Shown here: piece by piece, positions 52,179-60,915 of the stretch
Numbering within the stretch: position 1 is the first letter of the stretch
Layout of the letters: each line of letters begins with the position of its first letter
NCBI RefSeq assembly: GCF_900188085.1
Contig: NZ_FZOU01000002.1
Coordinates: forward strand, 62,001-126,000
Origin: Granulicella rosea
GTDB lineage: Bacteria > Acidobacteriota > Terriglobia > Terriglobales > Acidobacteriaceae
Length of the DNA: 64,000 nucleotides
Direction of reading: 5' to 3'
Translations under genes and position numbers: made by a program
The notes under the pieces: model-generated
The model's database searches: none
Told to the model about the DNA's origin: nothing
The model's input: the letters and a program-made list of their open reading frames with translations, nothing else

Positions 52179-53336
52179 ATGATGACCCGATACCGCCCAC
52201 TCTCGTCCCTCGCTCTGCTGCTCTGCCTGGCTGCGCCGTTTGCCGGATCGCGCCTCCACGCCCAGGATAACCAGCAAAAGCCAGCCACGCAGACGCCCGA
52301 CCAGACCACCGAGCCCGGACCCCAGACCGACGACGGACCCATCGTTCTGAAGAAGAAGAGCAAGGACGCGCCCGAGCCGCCGCCCCCCGCGCCCGCCGAG
52401 GAGAAGATCAAGAACCCGAACGGCGACACCTACTCGCTGCGCGTCGACGTGCCCATCGTAAACCTCGACGTCTCGGTCATCCTCGACAAGACGCACCAGT
52501 TCGTGCCCGGCCTGCACCCCAACAACTTCCTCGTGCTGGAGGACGGCGTCGAGCAGGAGGTCCAGACTGTCCGCGTCACCCAGGCGCCCATCACGGCGGT
52601 CATGCTGCTGGAGTTCGCCGCCAACTCCTACTACTTCATTCGCGACATGCAGAACGCGTCGGCGACCTTCTACAGCCAGTTGCGTCCGGACGATTACGTC
52701 GCCGTCATCACCTACGACATGCGCACGCATATCCTCACCGACTTCACCAACGACAAATCCCGCGTCCAAAGCTCGCTGCAGACGCTGATGATCCCCGGCA
52801 TGTCCGACACGAACATGTTCGACGCGCTCTACGAGACGCTCGACCGCACCACTCGCATCGAGGGCCGCAAGTACATCATCCTCATCGGCACCGGTCGCGA
52901 CACCTTTTCGAAGCTGACCTGGGACAAGATGATGGCGAAGATCAAGACCACACCCAACGTCACCATCTTTACGATCGCCACCGGCGGCTTCGTCCACGAG
53001 ATGTCCACCGGCGGCGGCATGCGCAACCTGAACTACCTGCAGGCGCAGAACCAGTTGAAGACCATCGCCGAGATGACCGGCGGACTATACTTCGCGCCTG
53101 TCTTCCAGGGCGAGCTGCCGGATATGTTCGGCCGCATCAACGAGTCCATCCGCAACCAGTACGTCCTCACCTACCGGCCGACGAACAACAAGAACGACGG
53201 CACCTATCGCAAGATCAAGGTGCTGCTTGTGGATAACGAGGGCAAACCATTGAGAATGCAGGATGAGAAGGGCAAGCCGGTCAAGTATTCGATCATCGCT
53301 CGCGACGGATACAAGGCCAAGCTGCCGGTGGAATAA
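52179..53336 (+). CDS. VWFA-related protein of the acidobacterial type
   Basis: The 385-residue protein starts at ATG 52179 (MMTRYRPL) and has a signal peptide (LALLLCLAAPFAGSRLHAQ). A Pro/Lys-rich linker (about 35-75) leads to a von Willebrand A-like domain (about 85-330). The MIDAS strand, usually DxSxS, reads LLEFAANSYY, so the metal site is largely lost. A VWFA-related strand set (YIILIGTGRDTF) and a C-terminal extension with RNQYVLTYRPTNNKNDGTYRK follow. Such proteins are numerous in Acidobacteria and likely mediate protein contacts outside the cytoplasm. It diverges from the S55-like gene. Confidence 0.85.
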   Translation: MMTRYRPLSSLALLLCLAAPFAGSRLHAQDNQQKPATQTPDQTTEPGPQTDDGPIVLKKKSKDAPEPPPPAPAEEKIKNPNGDTYSLRVDVPIVNLDVSVILDKTHQFVPGLHPNNFLVLEDGVEQEVQTVRVTQAPITAVMLLEFAANSYYFIRDMQNASATFYSQLRPDDYVAVITYDMRTHILTDFTNDKSRVQSSLQTLMIPGMSDTNMFDALYETLDRTTRIEGRKYIILIGTGRDTFSKLTWDKMMAKIKTTPNVTIFTIATGGFVHEMSTGGGMRNLNYLQAQNQLKTIAEMTGGLYFAPVFQGELPDMFGRINESIRNQYVLTYRPTNNKNDGTYRKIKVLLVDNEGKPLRMQDEKGKPVKYSIIARDGYKAKLPVE

Positions 53337-53359
53337 GTCTCGTCCCGCCCAAAGAGCTC

Positions 53360-53384
53360 GTCATCCTGAGCGAAGCGAAGGACC
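53360..53384 (+). repeat. Acidobacterial-type intergenic repeat (GTCATCCTGAGCGAAGCG...)
   Basis: The 25-bp segment starts GTCATCCTGAGCGAAGCG and continues AAGGACC. I remember this sequence as common in acidobacterial intergenic regions, often followed by TTG-rich CTTTTGCC-like stretches, as here. It is probably a dispersed repeat; its function is unknown. Only one copy is in this window. Confidence 0.5.
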
Positions 53385-53476
53385 CCCGTATTGGCTTTTG
53401 CCGCTGCTTGCCCTTGTCCGAGAGTTGACGAAACGGCTAACGGAACGAATCCGCCATCGTCTGCGTATCAACCTCC

Positions 53477-54739
53477 ATGCACGAGTTCGTCGAAATCCTC
53501 CAGCAGGTCTGGGACGCGATCACCGCCAACAAGCTGCGGTCGTTTCTCACCATGTTCGGCATCGCCTGGGGCGTTGCGTCGCTGCTGCTGCTGATCGGTC
53601 TGGGCGAAGGCTTCCGCTCCGGCCAGCGCCGTTCGCTGGCGGAGATCGGCTCCGACGTCATCATGGAGTTCAGCGGCAACATCCCCGCGATTCCAGGCCA
53701 GCACAACGACCTGCGCCCCTACCGCCTCACACTGGGCGACGCGGCTGCGATCCGTGCCTCCGCGCCCCATGTGCGCAACCTCACCTCGCTCGACAATCGC
53801 GGCAACCTCAAAGAGGTCAGCGAGTTTTCAAGCGCCGGCGGTCCGGTGATGGGCGTGGAGCTGAACTTTCCCGAGATCCGCAATCTTCCCCTCGCCCAGG
53901 GACGCTTCTTCAACGTCGACGACCTTGAGAATCGCCGCCAGGTTGTGGTCCTGGGCAAGAAAAACAACGCGCTGCTCTTTCCCGGCCGGCCCTCGATCGG
54001 AAGTTACATCACCATCAACGGCGCTCGCTTCCTTGTTATCGGCATCGCCAAATCCATTGGGCGCGGCAATAACGACGGCGACAACCAGAAGGTCTACATC
54101 CCGCTGACAACCATGATGCAGCTCTTTCCGCAGTGGACGACCGACAGCAACGCACCGCGCGACGGCATCTACGCCATCGACTATCAGCCCACCGATGAGA
54201 GCCTGAACGAGACCGCGAAGGCCGAGGTCCACCGCGTCGTCGCCGCCCGCCACGGCTTCGATCCGGCGAACAAAGATGCCTTCGAGGAGTGGGACACCAT
54301 CAAGAGCAACCGCACCGTCGGCATCATCTTCGACGCGATGGATATGTTCCTCGGTGGAGTCGGCATCGTCACCCTGGCCCTCGGCGCGGTAGGCATCGTC
54401 AACATCATGCTCGTCACCGTCACCGAGCGCACGAAGGAGATCGGGCTGCGCAAGGCGCTGGGAGCCACCAACCGCAGCATCCTCTTTCAATTCTTCCTCG
54501 AAGGCCTTACCCTGACCGGCGTCAGCGGCGCCGTCGGCATCGCCGGAGCCGCCGCCTTCATGGCGCTGGTGGGCGGCGCGGTCGGGAACAGCGACATGGG
54601 CTTCGACCCGCCCCGCCTGGTGCCTTGGTCGGCCGCGATGGCCGTCGGCATCCTCACGCTTTGCGGCGTCGTCGCGGGCATCTACCCCGCGCGCCGCGCC
54701 GCCATGCTCGAGCCCGTCGAAGCGCTGCGAAAGGACTAA
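53477..54739 (+). CDS. MacB/FtsX-type ABC permease 1 (no ATPase domain)
   Basis: The 420-residue protein has an N-terminal helix (about 22-45, within RSFLTMFGIAWGVASLLLLIG), a periplasmic MacB-PCD domain (about 50-270) and a C-terminal FtsX region of three helices (about 290-410; GIVTLALGAVGIVNIMLVTV, TERTKEIGLRKALGAT and a final ARRAAMLEPVEALRKD). Such permeases usually need a LolD/MacB-like ATPase, but none is adjacent. It lies three bases before a second permease, so the pair is translated together. Cargo could be lipoproteins, peptides or drugs; unknown here. Confidence 0.88.
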   Translation: MHEFVEILQQVWDAITANKLRSFLTMFGIAWGVASLLLLIGLGEGFRSGQRRSLAEIGSDVIMEFSGNIPAIPGQHNDLRPYRLTLGDAAAIRASAPHVRNLTSLDNRGNLKEVSEFSSAGGPVMGVELNFPEIRNLPLAQGRFFNVDDLENRRQVVVLGKKNNALLFPGRPSIGSYITINGARFLVIGIAKSIGRGNNDGDNQKVYIPLTTMMQLFPQWTTDSNAPRDGIYAIDYQPTDESLNETAKAEVHRVVAARHGFDPANKDAFEEWDTIKSNRTVGIIFDAMDMFLGGVGIVTLALGAVGIVNIMLVTVTERTKEIGLRKALGATNRSILFQFFLEGLTLTGVSGAVGIAGAAAFMALVGGAVGNSDMGFDPPRLVPWSAAMAVGILTLCGVVAGIYPARRAAMLEPVEALRKD

Positions 54740-54742
54740 CCC

Positions 54743-55981
54743 ATGTTCAGAGACATTCTCGGTCAGGCCTTCGAGGCCATGCGGCACAACGGTCGCCGCA
54801 CCCTTATCACCGTCTTCGGCATGGCCTGGGGCATCGCGACCGTCGTGCTGCTGCTCGCCTACGGCGCGGGCTTCGGGCGTGCGTTTGAAAACATCTTCGC
54901 GCAGTTCGGCACCAATCAGATTGGCGTCTTCCCGAACACGACCAGCGAGCAGGCCGGCGGTTCGAAGGCCGGCGTCAAGGTTCGCTTCACCCGCGACGAC
55001 GTCGAACATATCCAGGAGACCGTTCCCGGCGTCATCCACGCCTCGCCCATCGTCTGGAAGACCGTGCCCGTAGCCAACGACCTGCACGCCTATACCTGGG
55101 AGGTGGACGGCATCGAGCCCGAACTGCAGACCATCCAGAATATGAACATCGACCAGGGCCGCGCCATGAGCGAGGCCGACCTGCAGAGCCGCGCGCACGT
55201 CGCCGTCATCGGCTCCGAGGCCAAGACCAAGCTCTTCTCCGGGATGTACGCCCTCGGCCAGACGATCCACGTCAACGGCGTCAGCTTTCAGGTCATCGGC
55301 GTCCTGAAGGCCAAGATGCAGGAGGGTGATGACAACCTGAATCGCATCATCAACATACCGCTCACCACCATGGGCGATATCAAGGACACCAAGTACATCG
55401 ACGGCATCTGGATGAGTTACAACGGCAACCACATGGAGGTCGAGCAGGCGCTGCGCAAGACCCTTGCCGCCTCGCACCACTACCGTGCATCGGACCGCAG
55501 GGCCGTCAATGTGGCCAACATCATGGAGCAGCTCACGCAGTTCCGCATGATCTCGCTCGGCCTTCAGGTGCTCCTGAGCTTCATCGGCGCATTGACGCTC
55601 GGCATCGCAGGCATCGGCCTGATGAACATCATGCTGGTCAGCGTGCAGCAGAGAACGCGCGAGATCGGCGTCGAAAAAGCCCTCGGCGCCCGCCGCCGCC
55701 ATATCCTGCTGCAGTTCCTGTCGGAGGCGATGGTCATCACCGGCCTTGGCGGCGGCATCGGCATCGCGCTCGCATATCTGATCGCCGTCTCGGTCGGCAA
55801 GATCACGCTCTACAGCGCGATTGCGACCGACGCCGACGCGGCGGACATCCATCTGCTCATCTCAGGAACCAGCGTGATCGTCGCAACCGTAATCCTGGTC
55901 GTCGTGGGACTGATCAGCGGCATGATCCCGGCCATGCAGGCCTCGAAGCTCGACCCGATCGAAGCTCTGCGGTACGAGTAG
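54743..55981 (+). CDS. MacB/FtsX-type ABC permease 2 (no ATPase domain)
   Basis: The 412-residue protein repeats the fold of its neighbour: N-terminal helix (about 22-45, RTLITVFGMAWGIATVVLLLA), MacB-PCD domain with GVSFQVIGVLKAKMQEGDDN, and a C-terminal FtsX region (IGLMNIMLVSVQQRTREIGVEKALGAR is split here: IGLMNIMLVSVQ, TREIGVEKALGAR). The end reads QASKLDPIEALRYE. The two permeases have similar lengths and could form a heterodimer around a shared ATPase encoded elsewhere. The stop is followed by a repeat region before the next gene on the opposite strand. Confidence 0.88.
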   Translation: MFRDILGQAFEAMRHNGRRTLITVFGMAWGIATVVLLLAYGAGFGRAFENIFAQFGTNQIGVFPNTTSEQAGGSKAGVKVRFTRDDVEHIQETVPGVIHASPIVWKTVPVANDLHAYTWEVDGIEPELQTIQNMNIDQGRAMSEADLQSRAHVAVIGSEAKTKLFSGMYALGQTIHVNGVSFQVIGVLKAKMQEGDDNLNRIINIPLTTMGDIKDTKYIDGIWMSYNGNHMEVEQALRKTLAASHHYRASDRRAVNVANIMEQLTQFRMISLGLQVLLSFIGALTLGIAGIGLMNIMLVSVQQRTREIGVEKALGARRRHILLQFLSEAMVITGLGGGIGIALAYLIAVSVGKITLYSAIATDADAADIHLLISGTSVIVATVILVVVGLISGMIPAMQASKLDPIEALRYE

Positions 55982-56030
55982 AGTCCCCGCCGCTGCTTTC
56001 GCTTTCGCCTTTGTTGTTGCTTTTTCGTTT

Positions 56031-56074
56031 GTCATTCCCGCAGGGAATCTGCTTCTGTCCTTGTCTTTGCCCGA
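56031..56074. repeat. Acidobacterial-type intergenic repeat with a small hairpin
   Basis: ATTCCC (56034-56039) pairs with GGGAAT (56043-56048) around a three-base loop, followed by CTGCTTCTGTCCTTGTC and TTTGCCCGAAG. I recall sequences of this form (GTCATTCCC..GGGAATCTGC) as dispersed repeats in acidobacterial genomes. It separates convergent genes and may serve as a terminator. Confidence 0.5.
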
Positions 56075-56076
56075 AG

Positions 56077-58056
56077 TTAGTTCTCCGCAGCTTCCTTCTT
56101 ATACGGATGCGTCATCAGATTCCGCGCCTCGTTTACCGCACCCTGAGTATTGTCGTTCGTCTGCACCGCCAGCCTGTACTCATTCACCGCGCGCTCGCGC
56201 TGCCCGGTCACGTCGAAGATGCGGCCCAGGCAGATATGGCTCCAGACCTCCACCCACTTCGGGTCGCCGTCCCCGCGCAGCGCATCGCGGAAGGAGTTGG
56301 CTGACGACTGGTAGTTCCTCTGGTTGAAGAAGATCTCGCCGATCCGGTAGTTCGCCAGCGAGCTGTTCTTGTTCGCGTCCAGAGCCTTCTGATACTCTGC
56401 CAGCGCGCCCGCGTTGTCGCCCTGCGCGACCAGTTGCTGTCCGCGCAGCACGGCCACGCGAACGGCAAGGTCCGGCGTGCTCTTCAGCAGCCAGCCCTGC
56501 GGATCGATCGTAATCCGCCGCGGCCGGCCGAAGGTCTCGACCGTGAACTGCGAGTCCGTGCCGCTCACATCCACGCGGCGGTCCTCAGTCTTGCCGTCCG
56601 TCTCGATGCGCAGGTCGACCGGCATCCGGAAGAGGTCGAGGTCCTGCGAGATCGCCCCCACTGTGCGGAAGCCCTTATTGTTGCCCAGCCGGTAGACCGT
56701 GTACTTGTTCGTGAACTGCGGCGCGCCCGTGCCGCTGACCCACTGCGAGAAAAACGGCGTCAGTTGCAGATCGCTCTGAGCGATGGCGACCGTCTCGACG
56801 TTGCTGCTGCGCACGCCCAGGTCGGTATATTGCGACAGCAGCCCGCGCAGAAACTTCGTGAACACCTCGTCGCCCATCTCCCAGCGAAGCATGTGGAAGA
56901 CCATCGCGCCCTTTTCGAGCGTCATCGACTGGAACTGCGGCGAGAACGGATCGAGCCGGCCAAGCGTGCTCAGCGGCTCCGTGTCGTAGGCCATCGCGCC
57001 TGCCGAAACGTCGCTGATCGCCGCCTGGAAGGCCGTCTTGCCCGATGCATCTTCGACGTACATCAACTCCGCGTAGCGCGACATACCGTTCGTGATCCAC
57101 GCGTCGTTGAGTGTGGCGGGCGAGATCTCCGATCCAAACCACTGATGCGCCAGCGTATTCGCGAGCAGCCGCTGCGCGTTCTTGTCCGAGATGCGATGTC
57201 CGCCGATGGCCGCAATCTCCGGCCCCCACGCGGCCGAGACAGCATCCTCCGGCAGCTCCACGACGTTGATCTGGCCCGACTCCGGCTGCCCGAAGGTCGT
57301 CGTAAAGAACTCGAACTCCTTACCCGCCAGCTCGCCGAACTCGATCCCCGCAGCCTTGCGCTTCTCGGTCACGTAGACGTGGATGTTCGAGTACCCCGGC
57401 GCCCGCAGCGGCGCAAGAAACTTGCCCGCCACCAGCGTTCCGGGAAACCCCGGCTTGGTCCAGTTGAAGCTGTACTCCGTTCGATTGCCGTCGACCGTCT
57501 TCGGAGTTCCCACTGAACCGGAACCGACCACACGCTCATCCGAAGGCACCCGGATATGCATCTCGGCCGTGAAGCGATCGGTCCACAGTCCGGTCATCGG
57601 GAACCAGCGACCGGCGTAGAGCAGGATGCTGATGGGGTCGGCGATGGCCGCCAGCTTGATACCCTCGACCGGGCTGGTCTCCGAGCCCGAGAGCAGTCCG
57701 CCATACTCGAAGTAGTAGGTCGTCGTCGTACCCTTGGGGATCGGCGTCGGCAGCGAGAGCCGCACGGTGGAGTTCGTCGTCAGGCGCTCGGCGGTCAGCG
57801 TATTGTGCGCCGCGTCGGTCACCTTCGTCAGCGCCAGGCCGTTGTTCAGCTCGAAGACCGGGTTGGTGACGTCGTCGAGCGCGGTGAAGGTCACCGCCGC
57901 AGTCGCGGTCAGCTTGCTCTGCGCCGGATACAGGTCGGCCGAGATGACGTATCCGGTGATATTGATCTGCGGACGCGCCGGCGCGGCATAGGCGCCGGTC
58001 GAGAGAACGAACAGGGCGGCAAGCGAGAGACGAAGCTGGCGGAGCGAAGACGTCAT
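56077..58056 (-). CDS. M1-aminopeptidase-like protein without zinc motif, with C-terminal TPRs
   Basis: The 659-residue protein starts at ATG 58056 and has a signal peptide (LSLAALFVLSTGAYAAPA). It has the M1 layout: an N-terminal beta-saddle domain, a thermolysin-like core with LANTLAHQWFGSEISPATLNDAW, and a helical C-terminus with two TPRs (AEYQKALDANKNSSLANYRIG). However, the HExxH zinc motif reads NTLAH, so the first histidine and the catalytic Glu are gone, and the third ligand (NEG of relatives) reads TNG. It is therefore probably an inactive M1 relative with a binding or scaffolding role in the periplasm. Confidence 0.85.
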   Translation of the reverse strand: MTSSLRQLRLSLAALFVLSTGAYAAPARPQINITGYVISADLYPAQSKLTATAAVTFTALDDVTNPVFELNNGLALTKVTDAAHNTLTAERLTTNSTVRLSLPTPIPKGTTTTYYFEYGGLLSGSETSPVEGIKLAAIADPISILLYAGRWFPMTGLWTDRFTAEMHIRVPSDERVVGSGSVGTPKTVDGNRTEYSFNWTKPGFPGTLVAGKFLAPLRAPGYSNIHVYVTEKRKAAGIEFGELAGKEFEFFTTTFGQPESGQINVVELPEDAVSAAWGPEIAAIGGHRISDKNAQRLLANTLAHQWFGSEISPATLNDAWITNGMSRYAELMYVEDASGKTAFQAAISDVSAGAMAYDTEPLSTLGRLDPFSPQFQSMTLEKGAMVFHMLRWEMGDEVFTKFLRGLLSQYTDLGVRSSNVETVAIAQSDLQLTPFFSQWVSGTGAPQFTNKYTVYRLGNNKGFRTVGAISQDLDLFRMPVDLRIETDGKTEDRRVDVSGTDSQFTVETFGRPRRITIDPQGWLLKSTPDLAVRVAVLRGQQLVAQGDNAGALAEYQKALDANKNSSLANYRIGEIFFNQRNYQSSANSFRDALRGDGDPKWVEVWSHICLGRIFDVTGQRERAVNEYRLAVQTNDNTQGAVNEARNLMTHPYKKEAAEN

Positions 58057-58152
58057 GCGGTCGGATTCCTCAACGAGTGGCAAACCTGCCAGTCCCACTA
58101 TATAGACGCAGAATCTCGCCCGGAGGATGAGCGCCGGTTTGTCTGATTCCTG

Positions 58153-59373
58153 TCAGCTTTGAAGCAGTGCCAATACGGCATCGCGAACCCGTTCGATGGC
58201 GTTCCTTTCGCCATCTCCGGCGGGTACGAGCCTCTGCCGCACCTCGGCCAGATCGCGGATCATCCGCCGCCGCTCCGGGCTGTCGACCAGCAGCGGCCCC
58301 AGCGTCTCGGACAGCTTCTGCGGATTGAAATGCTCCTGCAGCAGCTCCGGAACGATCCGCCGCCCGGCGATCAGGTTCACCATGCCGACCGGCAGATTTC
58401 CCGCGCGGTCGACCTCCGCCGGAATCTCCGGCGGATAGTCGACCAGCAGCTTCGCCACCTCGTACGTCAGCTTCGATACCTTGTAGACCACGACAAACGG
58501 GTTGCCGATCACCGCCGCCTGCACCGTCGCCGTACCGCTTGCCACCACCGACGCCTGCGCGTGGTGCAGCGCCTCGCGGGCATCGGTCACGAGGTGAAGA
58601 TAGGGAAGCGGCAGCCGCGGGTCGGTTCCTGGTGGATGCGAGATCCAGCCCGCGACGAAGTCCGCCAGCCTGGCCCGGTCGATGGTGCTGGCGACCGGCA
58701 GAATATATTCCACGTCGCGCGGATACCGGCAGGCCATCTCGACCATCACCGGCAAATTTGCCTCGATCTCCCGCCAGCGGCTGCCCGGCAGCAGCGCGAC
58801 CCACGGTTTCGTGGCGTCCAGGTTGTAGTGTGCCGCGTACGCCTCGCGCGGAACGGACGGCAATGGCTGCTCGGCCAGCGGGTGTCCGACGAACTCCGCG
58901 TCTACCCCCCGCGCGCGGTAAAACTCCGCCTCGAACGGAAAGATGACCAGCATCCGCGAGACTCGCTCCTGCACCCAGCGCAGGCGTCCCCGCTTCCACG
59001 CCCAGAGCTGCGGACTGACGAACCAGACGACCGGGATGCCGCGCTTCTTCAGCTCGCGCGCCAGCCGGAAGTTCACGTCGGGGAAGTCGATCAGCACGCC
59101 AATCGCCGGCGGATTCTGCTCGATCGACCGCACCAGCCTCCGGTACTGCCCGTAGATATACGGCATGTGCCGGATGACCTCGGTGATGCCCATGTGCGCG
59201 ACATCCTCGGCGCGGACGACGCGCTCCTGGCCCTGCGCGGCCATGCCCAGCCCGCCCAGCCCGGTGAATGTCGCAGCAGGAAGCTGCCGCTTGATCGCGG
59301 CGATCAACTGCGCGCCGTACTGGTCGCCCGAGGCCTCGCCGGCGGAGAGAAAGATACGCGGATTGGAGCTCAT
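58153..59373 (-). CDS. lpxB: Lipid-A-disaccharide synthase
   Basis: The 406-residue GT19 enzyme joins UDP-2,3-diacylglucosamine with lipid X during lipid A synthesis. The N-terminus IFLSAGEASGDQYGAQLI is the family signature, followed by FTGLGGLGMAAQGQ, GVLIDFPDVNFRLA and SPQLWAWKRGRL. The C-terminal half has LLPGSRWREIEANLPVM and SGTATVQAAVIGNPFVVVYK. Start is ATG 59373, where homology begins; the frame extends upstream without homology. Length is slightly above that of E. coli LpxB. It confirms a lipid-A-bearing outer membrane. Confidence 0.95.
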   Translation of the reverse strand: MSSNPRIFLSAGEASGDQYGAQLIAAIKRQLPAATFTGLGGLGMAAQGQERVVRAEDVAHMGITEVIRHMPYIYGQYRRLVRSIEQNPPAIGVLIDFPDVNFRLARELKKRGIPVVWFVSPQLWAWKRGRLRWVQERVSRMLVIFPFEAEFYRARGVDAEFVGHPLAEQPLPSVPREAYAAHYNLDATKPWVALLPGSRWREIEANLPVMVEMACRYPRDVEYILPVASTIDRARLADFVAGWISHPPGTDPRLPLPYLHLVTDAREALHHAQASVVASGTATVQAAVIGNPFVVVYKVSKLTYEVAKLLVDYPPEIPAEVDRAGNLPVGMVNLIAGRRIVPELLQEHFNPQKLSETLGPLLVDSPERRRMIRDLAEVRQRLVPAGDGERNAIERVRDAVLALLQS

Positions 59374-59422
59374 GACAATACTGTTCAGTCTACCGAAGCC
59401 CGGGCGCGTTAGCATGTTGTCC

Positions 59423-60085
59423 ATGGCGAAACCGGCGAATCCAATCCAGCATTTCACGGCGACGCTCGAGAAGGGTGACCGAGCCCTCGGCTGGACCATC
59501 GCCCGAGTCCCCTTCGACCCGGCAGTCGTCTGGAAGGAGATGATCCGGCTCCGCATCTCGGGCGAGGTCAACGGCTTCGCCTTTCGTACCTCGCTCTTTC
59601 CCGATCCGCGCGGCGGCTTCTACCTGCTGGTCAACCACAAGCTGCAGCAGGGAGCAGGGATACGCCTCGGTTCGAGCGCCGAGTTCCATCTCCAGCCCGA
59701 CCTCGAACCCCGCGAAGCCGAACTCCCCGACGAACTCGCCGTCCTGCTCGACGAGGAAGAAGGCCTCCGCGACTGGTACGACGCGCTCTCCGAGTACACC
59801 CGGCGCGAGATCGGAAAGTGGGTGCTCGGCGTCAAATCCGACGCCGCCCGCATCGGCCGCGCCGAGCAGATGGCCGAACGCCTGCTCGCCACCATGGACG
59901 CCGAACGCGAGCTGCCGCCGTTGATCGCGCAGGCCTTCGCCGCGCGTCCCAAGGCCAAAGCAGGCTGGTCGAGGATGACCGGAATCCAACGCAAGAACGA
60001 GCTAATGGCCGTCTTCTACTACCGCACGCCGGAATCCAGGCAGAAGCGGCTCGAAAAGATGCTCGATGCGGCGGAGAGGCGTTGA
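59423..60085 (+). CDS. DUF1905 / YdeI-OmpD-associated family protein
   Basis: The 220-residue protein has an N-terminal DUF1905-type beta domain (HFTATLEKGDRALGWTIARV, FRTSLFPDPRGGFYLLVNHK) and a C-terminal helical half with the form of the YdeI/OmpD-associated family (IQRKNELMAVFYYRTPESRQKRLEKML). Such proteins are small cytoplasmic ones without assigned activity. It starts at ATG 59423, divergent from lpxB with a 50-bp gap, and is followed by a hydrolase gene after about 30 bp in the same direction. Confidence 0.8.
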   Translation: MAKPANPIQHFTATLEKGDRALGWTIARVPFDPAVVWKEMIRLRISGEVNGFAFRTSLFPDPRGGFYLLVNHKLQQGAGIRLGSSAEFHLQPDLEPREAELPDELAVLLDEEEGLRDWYDALSEYTRREIGKWVLGVKSDAARIGRAEQMAERLLATMDAERELPPLIAQAFAARPKAKAGWSRMTGIQRKNELMAVFYYRTPESRQKRLEKMLDAAERR

Positions 60086-60114
60086 GACCCTTGAAGCCGA
60101 TCGACGCGGACCGG

Positions 60115-60915
60115 ATGCGGCTGGAGCTCTTCTCAGCCGTCATCACGGCTGTCAGCCGCAGCCTCCAGACGCGGGATTCGCTACTCGGAGTCGTACGCAG
60201 CCTCCGGCAGGCCCCGGAACGCGAAGTGTTCTTCTTCGCCAGCGGTGAACGCAGCTTGTCTGCGGTCTACGTGGCCGGGAGGCCCGGCGCGCCGGCGATT
60301 CTGGTCTGTCATGGGATCGGCGAGACAGTCGCGCACTGGAGCGAAGTTCAGGCGCTGCTCCAGGACTACGGCCTCGGCTCGCTCGTCTTCAACTACTCCG
60401 GCTACGGCGAAAGCTCGGGAAGCGTCGACGCGAAGCATTTTGAAGAGGATATGGCCGCCGCTTATACGGAGCTGTTGCAGCGTCTGCCCGTCGAAAGCAA
60501 AGTCTTCATCCTCGGATTTTCACTGGGTAGCGGCATCGCGACGAGTGGCATATCGCCTCTTCGACCCCAGCCCGCGGGCCTGATCCTTTGCGAGGCCTAC
60601 ACCTCGTTTCGCGAGGCGTCGCACGCGGCAGGATTTCCAAGGTGGCTGGCCGCGATCGTCCCCGACCTATGGGATACCTGCCAAAGCGTCCAAAGGCTTC
60701 AACTTCCAATCTGCGTCGTACACAGCGACGCGGACCAGTTGTTTCCGATCGCGATGGCCGAGCAGATACTGGCGTCCTGCAAGAGCGATTGCACGGAGTT
60801 CGTCAAACTATCCGGCTTCGGCCACAACGAGCTCTACGCGCGTCCCACGGCGGGGTACTGGGAACCGGTCGTCGAGTGGGTGATGCGCGTAGCAGGAACG
60901 AAAACACTCGCTTAG
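60115..60915 (+). CDS. Alpha/beta-hydrolase
   Basis: The 266-residue protein has the fold elements VYVAGRPGAPAILVCHGIG, LVFNYSGYGESSG and the nucleophile elbow GFSLGSG (Ser near residue 137), with acid HSDADQLFP and a C-terminal histidine GFGHNEL, so the catalytic triad is complete. It resembles acylglycerol lipase/dienelactone-hydrolase-like enzymes of unknown substrate. A TTG start at 60091 would add eight residues. Its stop overlaps the stop of the convergent ABC exporter gene. Confidence 0.85.
   Translation: MRLELFSAVITAVSRSLQTRDSLLGVVRSLRQAPEREVFFFASGERSLSAVYVAGRPGAPAILVCHGIGETVAHWSEVQALLQDYGLGSLVFNYSGYGESSGSVDAKHFEEDMAAAYTELLQRLPVESKVFILGFSLGSGIATSGISPLRPQPAGLILCEAYTSFREASHAAGFPRWLAAIVPDLWDTCQSVQRLQLPICVVHSDADQLFPIAMAEQILASCKSDCTEFVKLSGFGHNELYARPTAGYWEPVVEWVMRVAGTKTLA

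Noticed and set aside
53828-55852. A 674-codon minus-strand frame
   Set aside because: It is antisense to both ABC permeases and is an Asp/His/Ala-rich shadow product of high-GC coding.
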